A stretch of 64,000 nucleotides of DNA from Allorhodopirellula heiligendammensis (GCF_007860105.1 NZ_SJPU01000001.1:2563700-2627699), one strand, 5' to 3'; counted from the stretch's first letter, positions 25,774 to 34,771 are shown. Numbers and translations are program-made. The notes: generated from the sequence alone by a model not told the origin.

Positions 25774-25965
25774 CTATGTTTGCGGTTCATCGTGGGGAAC
25801 GATCACAATCCCGCTCACGCCGATTGTGTCGGTAACGATGCCGCATCGAGGTGACGGTAATGTTATTTCAAGCGGTGTGTGAACAATACCTTCGGCTGCC
25901 TGAGCATTGAGTACACGCTTGCAAGCAGATTCTGTTGGAATGCATCGCACTAGCCGGAACCTTCT
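25774..25965 (-). pseudogene. C-terminal remnant of a VOC/PhnB-like gene
   Basis: About 62 codons read in one minus-strand frame. They contain CKRVLNAQAAEGIVHTPLE and CGIVTDTIGVSGIVIV, which fit the end of a PhnB-like VOC domain (usual pattern: gap, PLE, then G-x3-D-x2-GV). The frame is closed by a stop just upstream and has no start codon. Neighbours of the SRPBCC and DoxX kind make a lost VOC gene plausible. Confidence 0.4.
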
Positions 25966-26469
25966 TAGGTTTCACTTCACACTACGCGGATGGCGGTTTC
26001 GGCGGTGAACGGCGTGTTGTTCGCAAAGCCAAACACCCCTAGTACGCCAATGATGCTTTGAGGTCAGCAATAGTTACATTGACCAAAATCCTTCTTGGTA
26101 TTTGTTATTCCTGGCGTCTTGCTTGTTGAACACTTCAGTTTTCATTCGCTGGGTCTCGGAAATCGAGTCCTTGCGATGGTAATCCGGCGCGGAGAGTTTC
26201 GAGTTTCCTCGGCCGCAGTCGATGAAGTGAGGATCGTTCGTCCTCCAAGATCGTGCTCAACTGTTGCAAAGCTGTCAGGTGGGCTGCCACCAGTGCTCGA
26301 AGCGCGAGGCGAATAACGTCCACTGAGAAGTTCCCTTCCATGGCGTCGGTTTGTGCATCGCTTGCCAGACGGCTGTCTGGGCCGTTGAGATGGGGGGCTA
26401 AGGCTATCGTCGAATGCATTTCTGCGTTTGGGCATTGTTTCGGTGAATTCCGGGAGGGACAACGGTAGG
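25966..26469. other. About 500 bp with no supported gene
   Basis: Between the VOC-like remnant and the SRPBCC gene. Open frames here lack recognisable motifs or ribosome sites. One minus-strand frame (up to 26419) has a helical Leu/Arg-rich stretch but no family resemblance that could be supported. Probably decayed sequence. Confidence 0.4.
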
Positions 26470-26928
26470 TCAGGCAGCATTGGGAGTACCCGCTTCGACC
26501 AGGTCAGCAAGCTGAACGAGTGATTCCTGCCAGCCGAGATAACACATCTCTACCGGGATAGCCGCCGGAAGTCCTTCGTGAAGAATTTCGATCTCCGTTC
26601 CGCAACTCATCGATCGCAAGGTGATTGTTTTGGTCATGTCGGCAGCCAGACCAGGATCATCGAACTTGTCAGCCAGTCGGATTCGCTCACTGGGCATCAG
26701 TTCTAGGAATCTACTCTCGAACGAATGGCTGTGACCGGTTCCAAAGTTGGTGAAAGTCATATGGAAGCTGCCGCCTACGTACGGGTCGATCCGGTCGATT
26801 GTGCCCACATAGCCATACGGCGGAAGCCACCGACACAAGGCGTCAGGATCGAGAAATGCTCGGTAAACACGTTCCGCTGGAGCACGCAGCATACGGTGAA
26901 GGCGGACAGTGTTGCTTAAATCGGACAT
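26470..26928 (-). CDS. SRPBCC (AHSA1-like) family protein
   Basis: A 152-residue START-like domain protein of the AHSA1/SRPBCC group (LHRMLRAPAERVYRAFLDPD, then LCRWLPPYGYVGTI, GSFHMTF, and GWQESLVQLADLVEA at the end). The fold makes a hydrophobic pocket, but the ligand is unknown. AGGAGG eight bases before the ATG gives one of the strongest ribosome sites in the window and decides the start. It is the first gene of the minus-strand group SRPBCC, VOC remnant, DoxX, YCII. Confidence 0.9.
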   Translation of the reverse strand: MSDLSNTVRLHRMLRAPAERVYRAFLDPDALCRWLPPYGYVGTIDRIDPYVGGSFHMTFTNFGTGHSHSFESRFLELMPSERIRLADKFDDPGLAADMTKTITLRSMSCGTEIEILHEGLPAAIPVEMCYLGWQESLVQLADLVEAGTPNAA

Positions 26929-27532
26929 GAGACGTTCCTCCTGTTGGTTGGTGGTTGTTTGATGCTTTGTCGAATGGGATTCTCATCATTCGACATCAAA
27001 ATCACGGCTCACCCGAAGAAAGCGTGTGCCGAAGTACCGTGCAAGGTATTTCAAGGCATAGCTCCAGAATCCAATATGATGTCACAGAGCGTCGCCGACG
27101 AGCGGGGGTTTGCCGGGGATCGGCACCACTATTGGCGTATTATTGACTGGAATAACCTTTGCGAAGTTGCATCTCGGCAGCGCATGGTTCGAATGGGGTG
27201 GACTGAAGACGGGAGCCGAGTGCCGTCAAGCACAGAGCGATCGTGGGGGACACCGCCAGCCCGGTCGCTCACGCGACTCGGCTCACTAGGTCCACGCCCA
27301 CCGAGTCAAGCTCTGTTTGTCCCAGCGATTCCAGTCAAGCGTTGTCACTCCAATCTCACAATGGAAACATGGATACTTGAGGCATGCGTCCAAAACCTCC
27401 CACGCACGCCTCCGTGGGATCAGCCAAAACCAACTGAGGGTTCCAGCCAAGCAAACGGCTTTGAAAAAAGGCCACCGCCAATCGCAGGACTCAAGTGCCC
27501 GATAAATCGACAATAACTTCTTTGAGTTCCCC
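26929..27532. other. Gene-free stretch with one ISL3-end-like relic
   Basis: About 600 bp between the SRPBCC promoter and the sulfatase remnant. It holds the relic at 27004-27035. Open frames on both strands have no recognisable family and probably do not code. Confidence 0.4.
27004..27035 (+). repeat. Diverged relic of the ISL3 left end
   Basis: CGGCTCACCCGAAGAAAGCG and then TGTGCCGAAG differ at a few positions from the left end of the ISL3 element at 18698 (GGCTCATCCGACGGAAGCGT, GCGCCGG). No transposase is attached. It is the weakest of the well-placed copies. Confidence 0.35.
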
Positions 27533-28480
27533 TTAGAAGTTAAGTGGAGTCTGGTAGTCATAAGTAACCGGTGTGCCGGTATCGCTGCCGATGTCTTGAT
27601 ATTCGGACACTGAATACTTGAATGGGGTAGTCTTATCAATCGCCCCAGAACCCACTGGCCTGCCATCGACGGTCAATTTTACGGTGCCGCTACCTCCCAA
27701 CTTGTCGCCGCCGAGGTACTCGAACGACATGCCCAATTCATGCTCACCCGCTTGGATCGTGCCATCATTGGCAACCGAGTAGTGTGCGATGTCGATAAAG
27801 TTGTGCGCTGCGTGGAGTTTGCCGTCCTGGAGCTAGAACGCCCAGCCACCGGTGTTGCCGGCTTGGGTGAAGATCATGCCGCTTGCCCCGTCAGCGATTT
27901 TCACTTTTGCGGTGATACTGAAGGACTTGTTCTTTAGGTCAGGAGCCGAGGACTCCGGTATTTCAGGAAGCGTGCCACGATACTCAAAACGGGACCTGCC
28001 TCAGGCTAGATTCGGTTTGCCAGTCAACTCGGTGCTGAATCGATCGGCACCGCGCCAGTCGAGTGGCAACGCCTTGTTTGCCGAGGCTTGCGCCCACCAC
28101 AACGTCTTGAGTTCTTCTCAGCTTTTCGGGATTCTCCTGTGCCAGGTTGTGAGCCTGGGAAAAGTCCTCATCGAGATTATAAAGTTCCCACTTGGCAGCG
28201 AGCGGATCACAGTCACTGCGATTGGGATTCCAGGGCTCGAACGCCATTGAACCGGCCCACCAGCCATCCTTGTACATGCCCCGGTTGGCAAATAGTTCGA
28301 AGTACTGGCTGGTCCGGTGTTCCTCGGTGTCCGGGTCTACGAGCGAGGCGAGGAAGCTCTTACCCTGAATCGGAGTCTGGGCCGTGCCGTTGACGCTACG
28401 GGGCTCCTCGATACCCACACCTTCCAGAATCGTCGGTGCGATGTCGATCACCCGTCGAGCTGTAGTATTCAGATGGCTGG
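27533..28480 (-). pseudogene. Decayed C-terminal part of a sulfatase
   Basis: Minus-strand sulfatase sequence broken into pieces. From 28450 down it reads VIDIAPTILEGVGIEEPRSV, KSFLASLVDP, YFELFANRGMYKDGW and WELYNLDEDFSQAHNLAQ, all typical of the later part of large arylsulfatases. After about 28110 the frame shifts, in-frame stops appear near 28000 and 27830, and homology resumes as the C-terminal beta domain (GTVKLTVDGRPVGSGAIDKT, 27533-27736). The catalytic N-terminal half is absent; the fragment ends where the pstB stop begins. It is closest in layout to the sulfatase at 9125-11455. It cannot make an enzyme. Confidence 0.8.
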
Positions 28481-28506
28481 AGACCCCACAATTTGCCCGC
28501 GTCCAA

Positions 28507-29268
28507 CTAGCCCTTTCGCCCAGAAAGGTAAGCATTCACCAAGGCATTCGTTGACGCGTCGAAAATCGCGTCGGTCTCACCCTGCTCAATAATTTCTCCC
28601 ACACCATCTTGCATCCAGAACACGGCGACGTGATCAGCGATCCGGCGAGCTTGTGCCAAATTGTGTGTGACGATAATAACGGAATACTTTCCACGCATCG
28701 ACTCGATCAGCTGCTCAACTCGCTCCGCCGAAATTGGATCTAAAGCGCTGCATGGCTCGTCCATCAGGAGTACCTGAGGCTGTAGCGCGAGGGCTCTCGC
28801 GATGCACAGTCGCTGCTGCTGGCCTCCCGATAGATCCAGTGCTGGTCGGTCTAGGCGGCTGTGGACCTCTTCCCATAGGCCGACGTCTCGAAGAACCGTC
28901 TCGGTGATCTCATTGATAGCTGGCTTGCTATGTTTGCCGTGCTGGTGCAATGCTAGCTCGATGTTTCGGCGAATCGACATCGGAAATGGGTTCGGCTTCT
29001 GAAAGATCATGCCGACATGTCGGCGGAGGTGAACCGATGTTTCAAACACATCTCGAATGTCTTGCCCATTGAACTTGATAGTGCCGCAGACGCTTGCCCC
29101 TGGGATAATCTCGGTCATTTGATTGAGTGCAGCCAACAAGCTGCTCTTGCCACAACCCGAAGGGCCGACCAGTGCCAGCACCCGCCCCGGCTCGGCGGCA
29201 ATAGTCGCACGCCTCAGGATGGTACGGCCGTTGTACTCGATTGAGAGATCGTCGGTAGAGATCACCAC
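28507..29268 (-). CDS. pstB: Phosphate ABC transporter ATP-binding protein
   Basis: A 253-residue ABC ATPase that drives phosphate import with PstA and PstC. It shows Walker A GPSGCGKSS, Q-loop FQKPNPFPMSI, signature LDLSGGQQQR, Walker B VLLMDEPCSALDP and the switch His in VIIVTHNL. The PNPFPMSI segment is characteristic of PstB. It is the last gene of a minus-strand operon and overlaps the end of pstA by 7 bases. No phoU gene follows; a decayed sulfatase begins a few bases downstream. Confidence 0.95.
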   Translation of the reverse strand: MVISTDDLSIEYNGRTILRRATIAAEPGRVLALVGPSGCGKSSLLAALNQMTEIIPGASVCGTIKFNGQDIRDVFETSVHLRRHVGMIFQKPNPFPMSIRRNIELALHQHGKHSKPAINEITETVLRDVGLWEEVHSRLDRPALDLSGGQQQRLCIARALALQPQVLLMDEPCSALDPISAERVEQLIESMRGKYSVIIVTHNLAQARRIADHVAVFWMQDGVGEIIEQGETDAIFDASTNALVNAYLSGRKG

Positions 29269-30143
29269 TGTCCTCCTGCACCTGGACGCGAAGCCAGACC
29301 CGCCATTCGAAGAAGGATCGCGGTCGATCCATTGATCGCGAGCAGCATGGCTACAAGCACGCAGGCGGTGGCGTAGGCCTGAGTTCCCCCGCCGGGAACG
29401 TTCATTGCCATGTCGTAAATATGAACGCTCATCGACCGGCCTGAGTCGAGCAGCGACTCTGGAGTGCGTGCGACGTAGCCTGCGGTGAATATCAAGGCGG
29501 CTGTTTCTGCTAGAGCGCGGCCCACACTGAGTACGACACCGGCCATCAATCCGGGAGCTGCCGCTGGCAAAACGACTCGGAAAAGTGTCGCTGTGCGATC
29601 AAGCCCAAGGGCGGCCGCAGCAAAGCGATACTCACGCGGAACTGCGGTGATCGCTTGCTCAAAAGTACGGACCAGGAGTGGCAGAACCATGCAGGCGAGT
29701 GTCAAGCCACCGGAGAGAATCGAGTATCCCAGCTCAAGCGTGATCACGAACAGTGCATTTCCGAAGAGCCCAAACACAATCGACGGCACGCCGGCCAAGA
29801 CGTCCAGGAATCGCCGTAGGTTTCGTGAGAACCAGCTGTTTTGTTCGATCATTTCGGTCAGCTCGATGGCAGTTGCCAACGAGAGCGGAATCGCGATGAA
29901 CAAGGTGACGCCCAGCAACAACATGGTGGAGATGAGGATTGGGCCAATGCCTCCGGCGCGTCCAGCGTCTTCTACGGCCTCTGTCAGAAAGGCATAGCTC
30001 ACATGAGTCAATCCGCGAACACCAATGTCGATCAGGATCCAACCGAGAATCGTGACCACCGATCCAGCTGCCAACCAGATAACGCTCGTGACCAACAAAT
30101 CGCGGCGTCGATGTAGATAGAGCGTCGTGGGCAGCGATGTCAT
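29262..30143 (-). CDS. pstA: Phosphate ABC transporter permease PstA
   Basis: A 293-residue inner-membrane permease with about six transmembrane segments and the EAA-type loop FAAAALGLDRTATLFRVVLP. Other landmarks are GGIGPILISTMLLLGVTLFI and GVPSIVFGLFG. AAGGA seven bases before the ATG at 30143 overlaps the pstC stop region and decides this start over an open TTG-initiated extension to 30191. It works as a dimer with PstC and is powered by PstB. Confidence 0.93.
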   Translation of the reverse strand: MTSLPTTLYLHRRRDLLVTSVIWLAAGSVVTILGWILIDIGVRGLTHVSYAFLTEAVEDAGRAGGIGPILISTMLLLGVTLFIAIPLSLATAIELTEMIEQNSWFSRNLRRFLDVLAGVPSIVFGLFGNALFVITLELGYSILSGGLTLACMVLPLLVRTFEQAITAVPREYRFAAAALGLDRTATLFRVVLPAAAPGLMAGVVLSVGRALAETAALIFTAGYVARTPESLLDSGRSMSVHIYDMAMNVPGGGTQAYATACVLVAMLLAINGSTAILLRMAGLASRPGAGGQW

Positions 30144-30153
30144 CGATACATCC

Positions 30154-30999
30154 TTATCCAACGGGTGACCTCGTACGCCGGGAGAATCCAACGACTAGGA
30201 CGCTCACCACCAGCATCAACATTAGCCCGCTAACGAACAATACCGATCGATGCGACGCCGATGCATAGCCCAGTTCCAATGCGATGTTCCCATTCAGTGT
30301 TCGGCCAGGAGACAAGACGGATCGTGGCATTTCGACGATGTTACCTGCCACCATCAGGACTGCCATGGTCTCTCCGAGCGCGCGCGTCAGGGCGAGCATC
30401 ACCGCTGAACCAATCCCGCGGCGTGCTGCAGGCAGAACGAGCCGACTAACCGTATCCCAGCGATCCAGTCCGAGCGCGGCGGCACCCAAGATCCACTCTC
30501 GCGGCAACGAAGCGATGGTGGAATCAGACAGGAGGGCAATCGTGGGTAGAACCATCAAGGAAAGCACGATCGTAGCCGTAAGCAGATTCTGCCCACTTCC
30601 TCCAAACGCAGCGACGAGCGGCGCGAGGACAACCAGTCCCCATAGTCCGAACACGACGGAGGGGATTCCAGCCAAGAGTTCGACTAAGCGTCGATGCCAA
30701 CTCGCCAACCAAGTTGGTGCATAGAAGTTGCTGAAAACTGCTGACGCAATGCCCAGGGGGGCAGCGATGCAAACCGAACCAACGCTCGTCAGAAGCGTGG
30801 CGACAATCATCGGCGTGAAATTGAATTCTCCCGACAGAGGATGCCAACTGGCATCCGTAAAAAAGCGGAAGAGGCCAATACTCCGAAGTGCGGGAGCGGA
30901 CTCCCGTACCAGAAAGCCAAAAACAAGCAGCACGATAGCCGCCGCTGCTATTGCTAGTACGCGACACGCTACCTTGAGCAACAGATCACTGCGCAACAT
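30154..30999 (-). CDS. pstC: Phosphate ABC transporter permease PstC
   Basis: A 281-residue permease with about six transmembrane segments. It carries the long periplasmic N-terminal part typical of PstC (FFTDASWHPLSGEFNFTPMI) and the conserved AGIPSVVFGLWGL, plus the coupling loop LGAAALGLDRWDTVSRLVLP. The ATG at 30999 lies inside the end of pstS, giving a 14-base overlap and likely translational coupling. An upstream non-ATG start at 31023 is open but less likely. Confidence 0.92.
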   Translation of the reverse strand: MLRSDLLLKVACRVLAIAAAAIVLLVFGFLVRESAPALRSIGLFRFFTDASWHPLSGEFNFTPMIVATLLTSVGSVCIAAPLGIASAVFSNFYAPTWLASWHRRLVELLAGIPSVVFGLWGLVVLAPLVAAFGGSGQNLLTATIVLSLMVLPTIALLSDSTIASLPREWILGAAALGLDRWDTVSRLVLPAARRGIGSAVMLALTRALGETMAVLMVAGNIVEMPRSVLSPGRTLNGNIALELGYASASHRSVLFVSGLMLMLVVSVLVVGFSRRTRSPVG

Positions 31000-31858
31000 T
31001 TGATTCGCTTGCGATGGGCACAAAGTATTGCGACTTGACTAGGTCATGCACGTCCGATGACTGGCAGAAGTGGATGAACTCCGCAGCCAATGGCGACGGA
31101 GACGCAGTGGTAATCAAATTCAAGAGACGGCCCATCGGAAAGGTGCCATTGGCTACATTCGCAGTGCTCGCTTCAATGCTACCGAGCGGCAACAAACGAA
31201 TCGGCACTCCGGCTTCGATGTCGGCCTCAGCCGTCCCAATGGAGACGTACCCAATGGAGCCCTTCGCACCGGCCACCGTCTTCACGGCGTGTTCGTTGTC
31301 GCCGACAATGACATCCGCCTTGACGGTCGGGTTCTCGATGTCGAGATAGTGGAGAAACAGCTCAAGCGTCGCTCGTCCCTCGGCTTTATGGACCACTGTG
31401 ATTTCCTGATCTTCCCCACCGACGTCCTTCCAGTTATTCAATCGGTCCTGATAGATGGCAACGATCTGGTCTGTGCTCAGTTCGCTACACGGATTGGATT
31501 TGTGGACGATTAGCCCTACACCGTCTGCGGCAATCTGATGCGAAACGAGATCATTCTCATCGGGCTTGAGTTCCCGACTGGCCATACCGATGTCGGCCAC
31601 TCCCATCCTAGCATCGGTGATTCCTTTCCCAGAGCCGCCGGTTTGTACATCAACGCGGACACTCGGATGCCGTTCTTCGAAACGTTTCGCGATCTCCGTC
31701 GCCAGTGGAGCAACGGTGCTCGAACCCGTGAGCGTTAAACGCCCTTCGAGGTGATGTTGGCCGTTCTGGATTTGCCCCACAGATGTGTTTCGCCCGCAGC
31801 CTGTGATTGTAATACCGAGACAAATCGCAGTCAGTATTGGGAGATAAGTTCTCGTCAT
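30986..31858 (-). CDS. pstS: Phosphate-binding lipoprotein PstS
   Basis: A 290-residue periplasmic binding protein anchored as a lipoprotein (lipobox ITITGCG near residue 20). The phosphate-binding region is seen as LTGSSTVAPLATEIAKRF, TGGSGKGITDARMGVADIGM and AEGRATLELFLHYL. GAGGGA just before the ATG at 31858 is a good ribosome site. It is followed by pstC, pstA and pstB and preceded by a rhodanese and an arsR gene. Because arsenate is bound by many PstS proteins and the operon carries an ArsR regulator, the ligand in vivo could be phosphate under arsenic stress; that is inference. Confidence 0.94.
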   Translation of the reverse strand: MTRTYLPILTAICLGITITGCGRNTSVGQIQNGQHHLEGRLTLTGSSTVAPLATEIAKRFEERHPSVRVDVQTGGSGKGITDARMGVADIGMASRELKPDENDLVSHQIAADGVGLIVHKSNPCSELSTDQIVAIYQDRLNNWKDVGGEDQEITVVHKAEGRATLELFLHYLDIENPTVKADVIVGDNEHAVKTVAGAKGSIGYVSIGTAEADIEAGVPIRLLPLGSIEASTANVANGTFPMGRLLNLITTASPSPLAAEFIHFCQSSDVHDLVKSQYFVPIASESNVAQ

Positions 31859-31912
31859 GGGAATCCCTCTATTGAATATGAAGTCGCTGCGAAAGAGTAC
31901 TTTGCCGCAATA

Positions 31913-32848
31913 CTATGGCGTACAAATTGCCGCCGAGTTTGCTGTCGTCTCGGCCGGGTACTGTTTCAGGGATGCGTACTCTTTCCAGGATCCTTCGTAG
32001 AGCCGAACGTTGGGGAACTTGGCGACATGAGCTAAGTAGAACCGCAGCAGACTGCCTTCCCGTGAGGTTCCACAGTACACGATGATCTGCTTATCACCCG
32101 TCAAGCCTGCCGCTTTGAGCTGGTCTTGAACGCTGGCAAACGAACGGAACTTGTGCGTGTTGTCGTCTTCCATCAACCGCGCCCAGTGGAAACTGATCGC
32201 GCCAGGGATGTGTCCTTTGCGAACCCAGATGTCATCTTCGCCGATGTATTCATTGTGGGGACGTGCATCGACCAGCACCACATCGGGACGATCCTTCGTC
32301 CGCAACAACTCATCGAGATCGATGCTGATTGCCGTGTTCATATCAGCCGGCAAGCTTCCCAATGGATTGCCAAAGTACTCCTGCGTGGTCGGCAGATTGC
32401 GCGTCTGCCATTCGGCCAAGCCGCCGTCGAGAATTCGGATACTCTTGACGCCGAACTTCTCCAGGACGTAGGCCACCATCGAAGCGCTGAGAATTTCGTC
32501 ATTCGGCAAGACTTCTCCGGTCGCATAGATCAGGTGTGTCCGATCTTTGTCGACGCCAGCTCGCACGAGCAGCAGTTTGGTGAGGTCGTCAGGGAGGTAC
32601 TGAACGGGAATTCCACGATCAGTACCGCGTAGCGTGTCGAAGTTAATATGGTGCGCTGTCGGCAAATGCACTCGAAAATAATCCTTGTATCCACCTCGCG
32701 AATCCAGCACGACTGGTCGCTGCGCTGGATCGACGCTCTGCATCAGGGCCTTCGCCTCGGGCGGCGAAATGACCGCGATCTGGCCCAGGGCAATGGAACA
32801 GCTGGTCAAGCCAATAGCTAATGGTAGTAGCAGTGTCAGGATCTTCAT
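31913..32848 (-). CDS. Exported tandem-rhodanese sulfurtransferase
   Basis: A 311-residue protein with a signal peptide (ILTLLLPLAIGLTSCSIALG) and two rhodanese domains (~25-155 and ~175-305). The second has the active-site loop IVYCGTSREG with Cys259. The first has LIYATGEV and no Cys, the usual inactive partner. It should transfer sulfane sulfur outside the cytoplasm, or serve as a thiol sensor. It lies between arsR and pstS with short gaps (~40 and ~55 bases), so it belongs to the same operon. A rhodanese in a Pst operon is uncommon and suggests a link to thiol or arsenic chemistry. Confidence 0.9.
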   Translation of the reverse strand: MKILTLLLPLAIGLTSCSIALGQIAVISPPEAKALMQSVDPAQRPVVLDSRGGYKDYFRVHLPTAHHINFDTLRGTDRGIPVQYLPDDLTKLLLVRAGVDKDRTHLIYATGEVLPNDEILSASMVAYVLEKFGVKSIRILDGGLAEWQTRNLPTTQEYFGNPLGSLPADMNTAISIDLDELLRTKDRPDVVLVDARPHNEYIGEDDIWVRKGHIPGAISFHWARLMEDDNTHKFRSFASVQDQLKAAGLTGDKQIIVYCGTSREGSLLRFYLAHVAKFPNVRLYEGSWKEYASLKQYPAETTANSAAICTP

Positions 32849-32887
32849 GGGGGTTATCGAGTAGGTGGTTGTATTGAGTAAATGGCG

Positions 32888-33211
32888 TCATGTGAACGAA
32901 AGAGTACAGCAACCAAGGTCGATTGCTTTTCCTTTGCGGCGACTGAGTAACTCTGGCGTGAGCGAGTAACGCACGTATCGTCCCTCGCGAGTTCCCGTGA
33001 CCATCCTTGCCCCGCGTAGAGCCTTCAAATGATGTGAAAGTAAAGTCGGCTCTACGCCAAGACACTCGTTGATCTCTGAGACGGACTTCGGTCCCTCAAG
33101 CAACTGCTCAATGACTGCCAATCGGGTTTCATCAGCTAACACCTTGAGAATGCTTGCACACGAGATGTTCTCTCCTGAGTCCTGTCCGAGAACGCTAAAT
33201 GCTGGTTTCAT
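32888..33211 (-). CDS. ArsR/SmtB-family repressor with C-terminal Cys pair
   Basis: A 107-residue winged-helix repressor (ISCASILKVLADETRLAVIE, EINECLGVEPTLLSHHLKAL, VTGTREGRYVRYSL). Besides a Cys near residue 18 and one near 50 it ends DLGCCTLSFT with adjacent Cys101-Cys102. Vicinal C-terminal Cys pairs are used for As(III) sensing in some ArsR proteins such as that of Acidithiobacillus ferrooxidans. The ATG at 33211 is preferred, because the upstream ATG at 33253 lies inside a strong inverted repeat that looks like the operator. It is the first gene of arsR, rhodanese, pstSCAB and probably represses that operon until a metalloid or thiol signal appears. Confidence 0.85.
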   Translation of the reverse strand: MKPAFSVLGQDSGENISCASILKVLADETRLAVIEQLLEGPKSVSEINECLGVEPTLLSHHLKALRGARMVTGTREGRYVRYSLTPELLSRRKGKAIDLGCCTLSFT

Positions 33212-33248
33212 CGTGCTTCGAGTGAATGAACGCGTAGTCAATTGAACA

Positions 33249-33278
33249 GACATTCAATCATAGCGATCTCTGAATGTC
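33249..33278. promoter_or_regulatory. Candidate ArsR operator
   Basis: GACATTCA (33249-33256) and TGAATGTC (33271-33278) form a perfect 8-bp inverted repeat with a 14-base spacer, ~40 bases upstream of the chosen arsR start. ArsR-family operators are typically ATTCA/TGAAT-type dyads, which fits well. Confidence 0.6.
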
Positions 33279-33343
33279 AATCAAGGAGGCATCGGCTGTT
33301 TAGTTCGCTGAGCAAAGCCAACCTGGATCGGTGGCGACAAACA

Positions 33344-33380
33344 AGGCTCATCCGACGGACGCGTACGCCGGAGGCTTTCG
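33344..33380 (+). repeat. Relic of the ISL3 left end
   Basis: GGCTCATCCGACGGACGCGT followed by ACGCCGGAGGCTTT is nearly identical to the first ~27 bases of the ISL3 element at 18698 and shares CCGGAGG with the relic at 33. No transposase or right end is nearby. Confidence 0.55.
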
Positions 33381-33480
33381 AGGTAGAACTCAAGTTTCCC
33401 AAGTCGATTTATGCGTGAGTACCGCTGACAATTGATTCGCAGGCCTGGGAGAAGCGGCATCAAGCTTCAATGTCTCGGAC

Positions 33481-33897
33481 TTAGTGAGCTGAGCCGCGTA
33501 AGCGGTCGGGCTGGCGGTTTCGCATCGCTACCAGGACTGCTCCTGCGATGGCAGCCACACTGATTGCCTTGAACCAAATCGGGTATGGAAGCATGGCCAC
33601 GTTAAACAACACTCCAGCAAGCAACGAAGCCGCGATGACACACGCCGCGACTCGACCGCCAATGTGATACGCAGTCCAAGTGCTGATATAAGCGATGGCT
33701 GCCCACATTGGCACGACAACAGCCAGCACCCAAGCCGGATAGAGGGCGACATGCGCGCACATTGCTTCCATCGTCCCATCGAAGTCCGAGGGCAGGGGGT
33801 GAACGATCGAACTGAAAAACTCAACTGCGACGAGCAATACCATCGCGAGGGCGATTGCCGTAATGACACCGCCGATAACTTGTAGCACCTTGACCAT
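33481..33897 (-). CDS. Four-segment membrane protein of unknown function
   Basis: A 138-residue protein with four predicted membrane helices (VIGGVITAIALAMVLLVAVE, YPAWVLAVVVPMWAAIAYIS, AACVIAASLLAGVLFNVAML, ISVAAIAGAVLVAM). Its HPLPSDFDGTMEAMCAHVAL loop and short basic tail are not a motif of a characterised family. It stands alone between the arsR operon and a gene-free stretch, and no function is proposed. Confidence 0.7.
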   Translation of the reverse strand: MVKVLQVIGGVITAIALAMVLLVAVEFFSSIVHPLPSDFDGTMEAMCAHVALYPAWVLAVVVPMWAAIAYISTWTAYHIGGRVAACVIAASLLAGVLFNVAMLPYPIWFKAISVAAIAGAVLVAMRNRQPDRLRGSAH

Positions 33898-34771
33898 GGC
33901 GAACTAGCTTCTCCATTTGGACTTACGGATAGGATGAGACATGATCCAAAGACAATGCGAGCATCCACTCGCATTCGCTACGCCATTGTATTTGGAAACA
34001 GTTGTGGTAACTGACTCGGTGAGCTCTGAAGTGAACGCTGACCCCGCAGCTGCAGAACGTACTCGAAGCTCAGTATCCATGGAAAACGTAGTCGCACGCT
34101 GCCTGAATTCTCGACCTCCATAATTCAAATTGCTGGCGTCTCGAATTTCCCACGCTGCCGGCGCGATCGCATAGCGGGGCAACGGCCTGTCTTTTTAATG
34201 CGCCAAGTCGACCGCCGCCATACCCACTGCGATCGGCGATAACACGGGACTCGACGCCGAGGTCAGCATTTTCAGTTCGACTATCCGGCCCACTTTCGCT
34301 CTTCAACCAGCCTCTCAAGCTCGCTCGATACGCGTGCTCACAAGCGTTAATGGGTCGGCGAGCATGCGTCGGTGAAACGCAGAGCAAAGTAAGTTCGCTG
34401 AGACATGGCGGCATCAACATATCTTCAACTTTGGCCCCCGGCTCCTGCTCGGTCGACCAGCCTCCATGCACGCTCTATCCAAAGGTGGACTGAACTTGCC
34501 AAGGAGGGCGGTCGCTATTTGCTGTAGGCCGATTTCATGCTGGTGCCAAGTCAAATCGAATCGCCAGTCGACGATTCGGCAACGTCTCGCTTGCGATTTA
34601 TCGATCCGCATGAAAGGGTGCGTGGATCGAGCTGCGTTGTTCTGCTTTTCAACGTACCCCTTCGGCAGAGTTGGCGGTTAAACTGTGGCGTATCGGCCGT
34701 TGGGCAGTTTTTCAATCAGAGCTAGACTGGGCGGGCATGTCCGCTAATCACGAACTAATAAAAGAACAGCG
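33898..34771. other. About 870 bp without a supported gene
   Basis: Frames on both strands are short or carry no recognisable motif. One minus-strand frame near 34430-34610 has LLGKFSPPLDRACMEAGRPS, which could be a transposase scrap but cannot be confirmed. The last ~100 bases are the promoter region of the fucosidase-sulfatase gene. Confidence 0.4.

Noticed and set aside
26135-26419. Minus-strand helical frame resembling a FlgN-like chaperone
   Set aside because: Only a Leu/Arg-rich pattern; no flagellar context and no ribosome site.
11496-28490. The sulfatase 5' fragment at 11520 and the 3' fragment at 28480 as two halves of one gene split by an inversion
   Set aside because: The orientations would fit, but the 5' part ([14 protein letters not shown] type) and the 3' part (closest to the 9125 sulfatase) seem to belong to different subfamilies, and the middle third is missing from both.
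34414-34620. Minus-strand frame with LLGKFSPPLDRACMEAGRPS as a transposase fragment
   Set aside because: Too short and not recognised with confidence; no terminal repeats around it.
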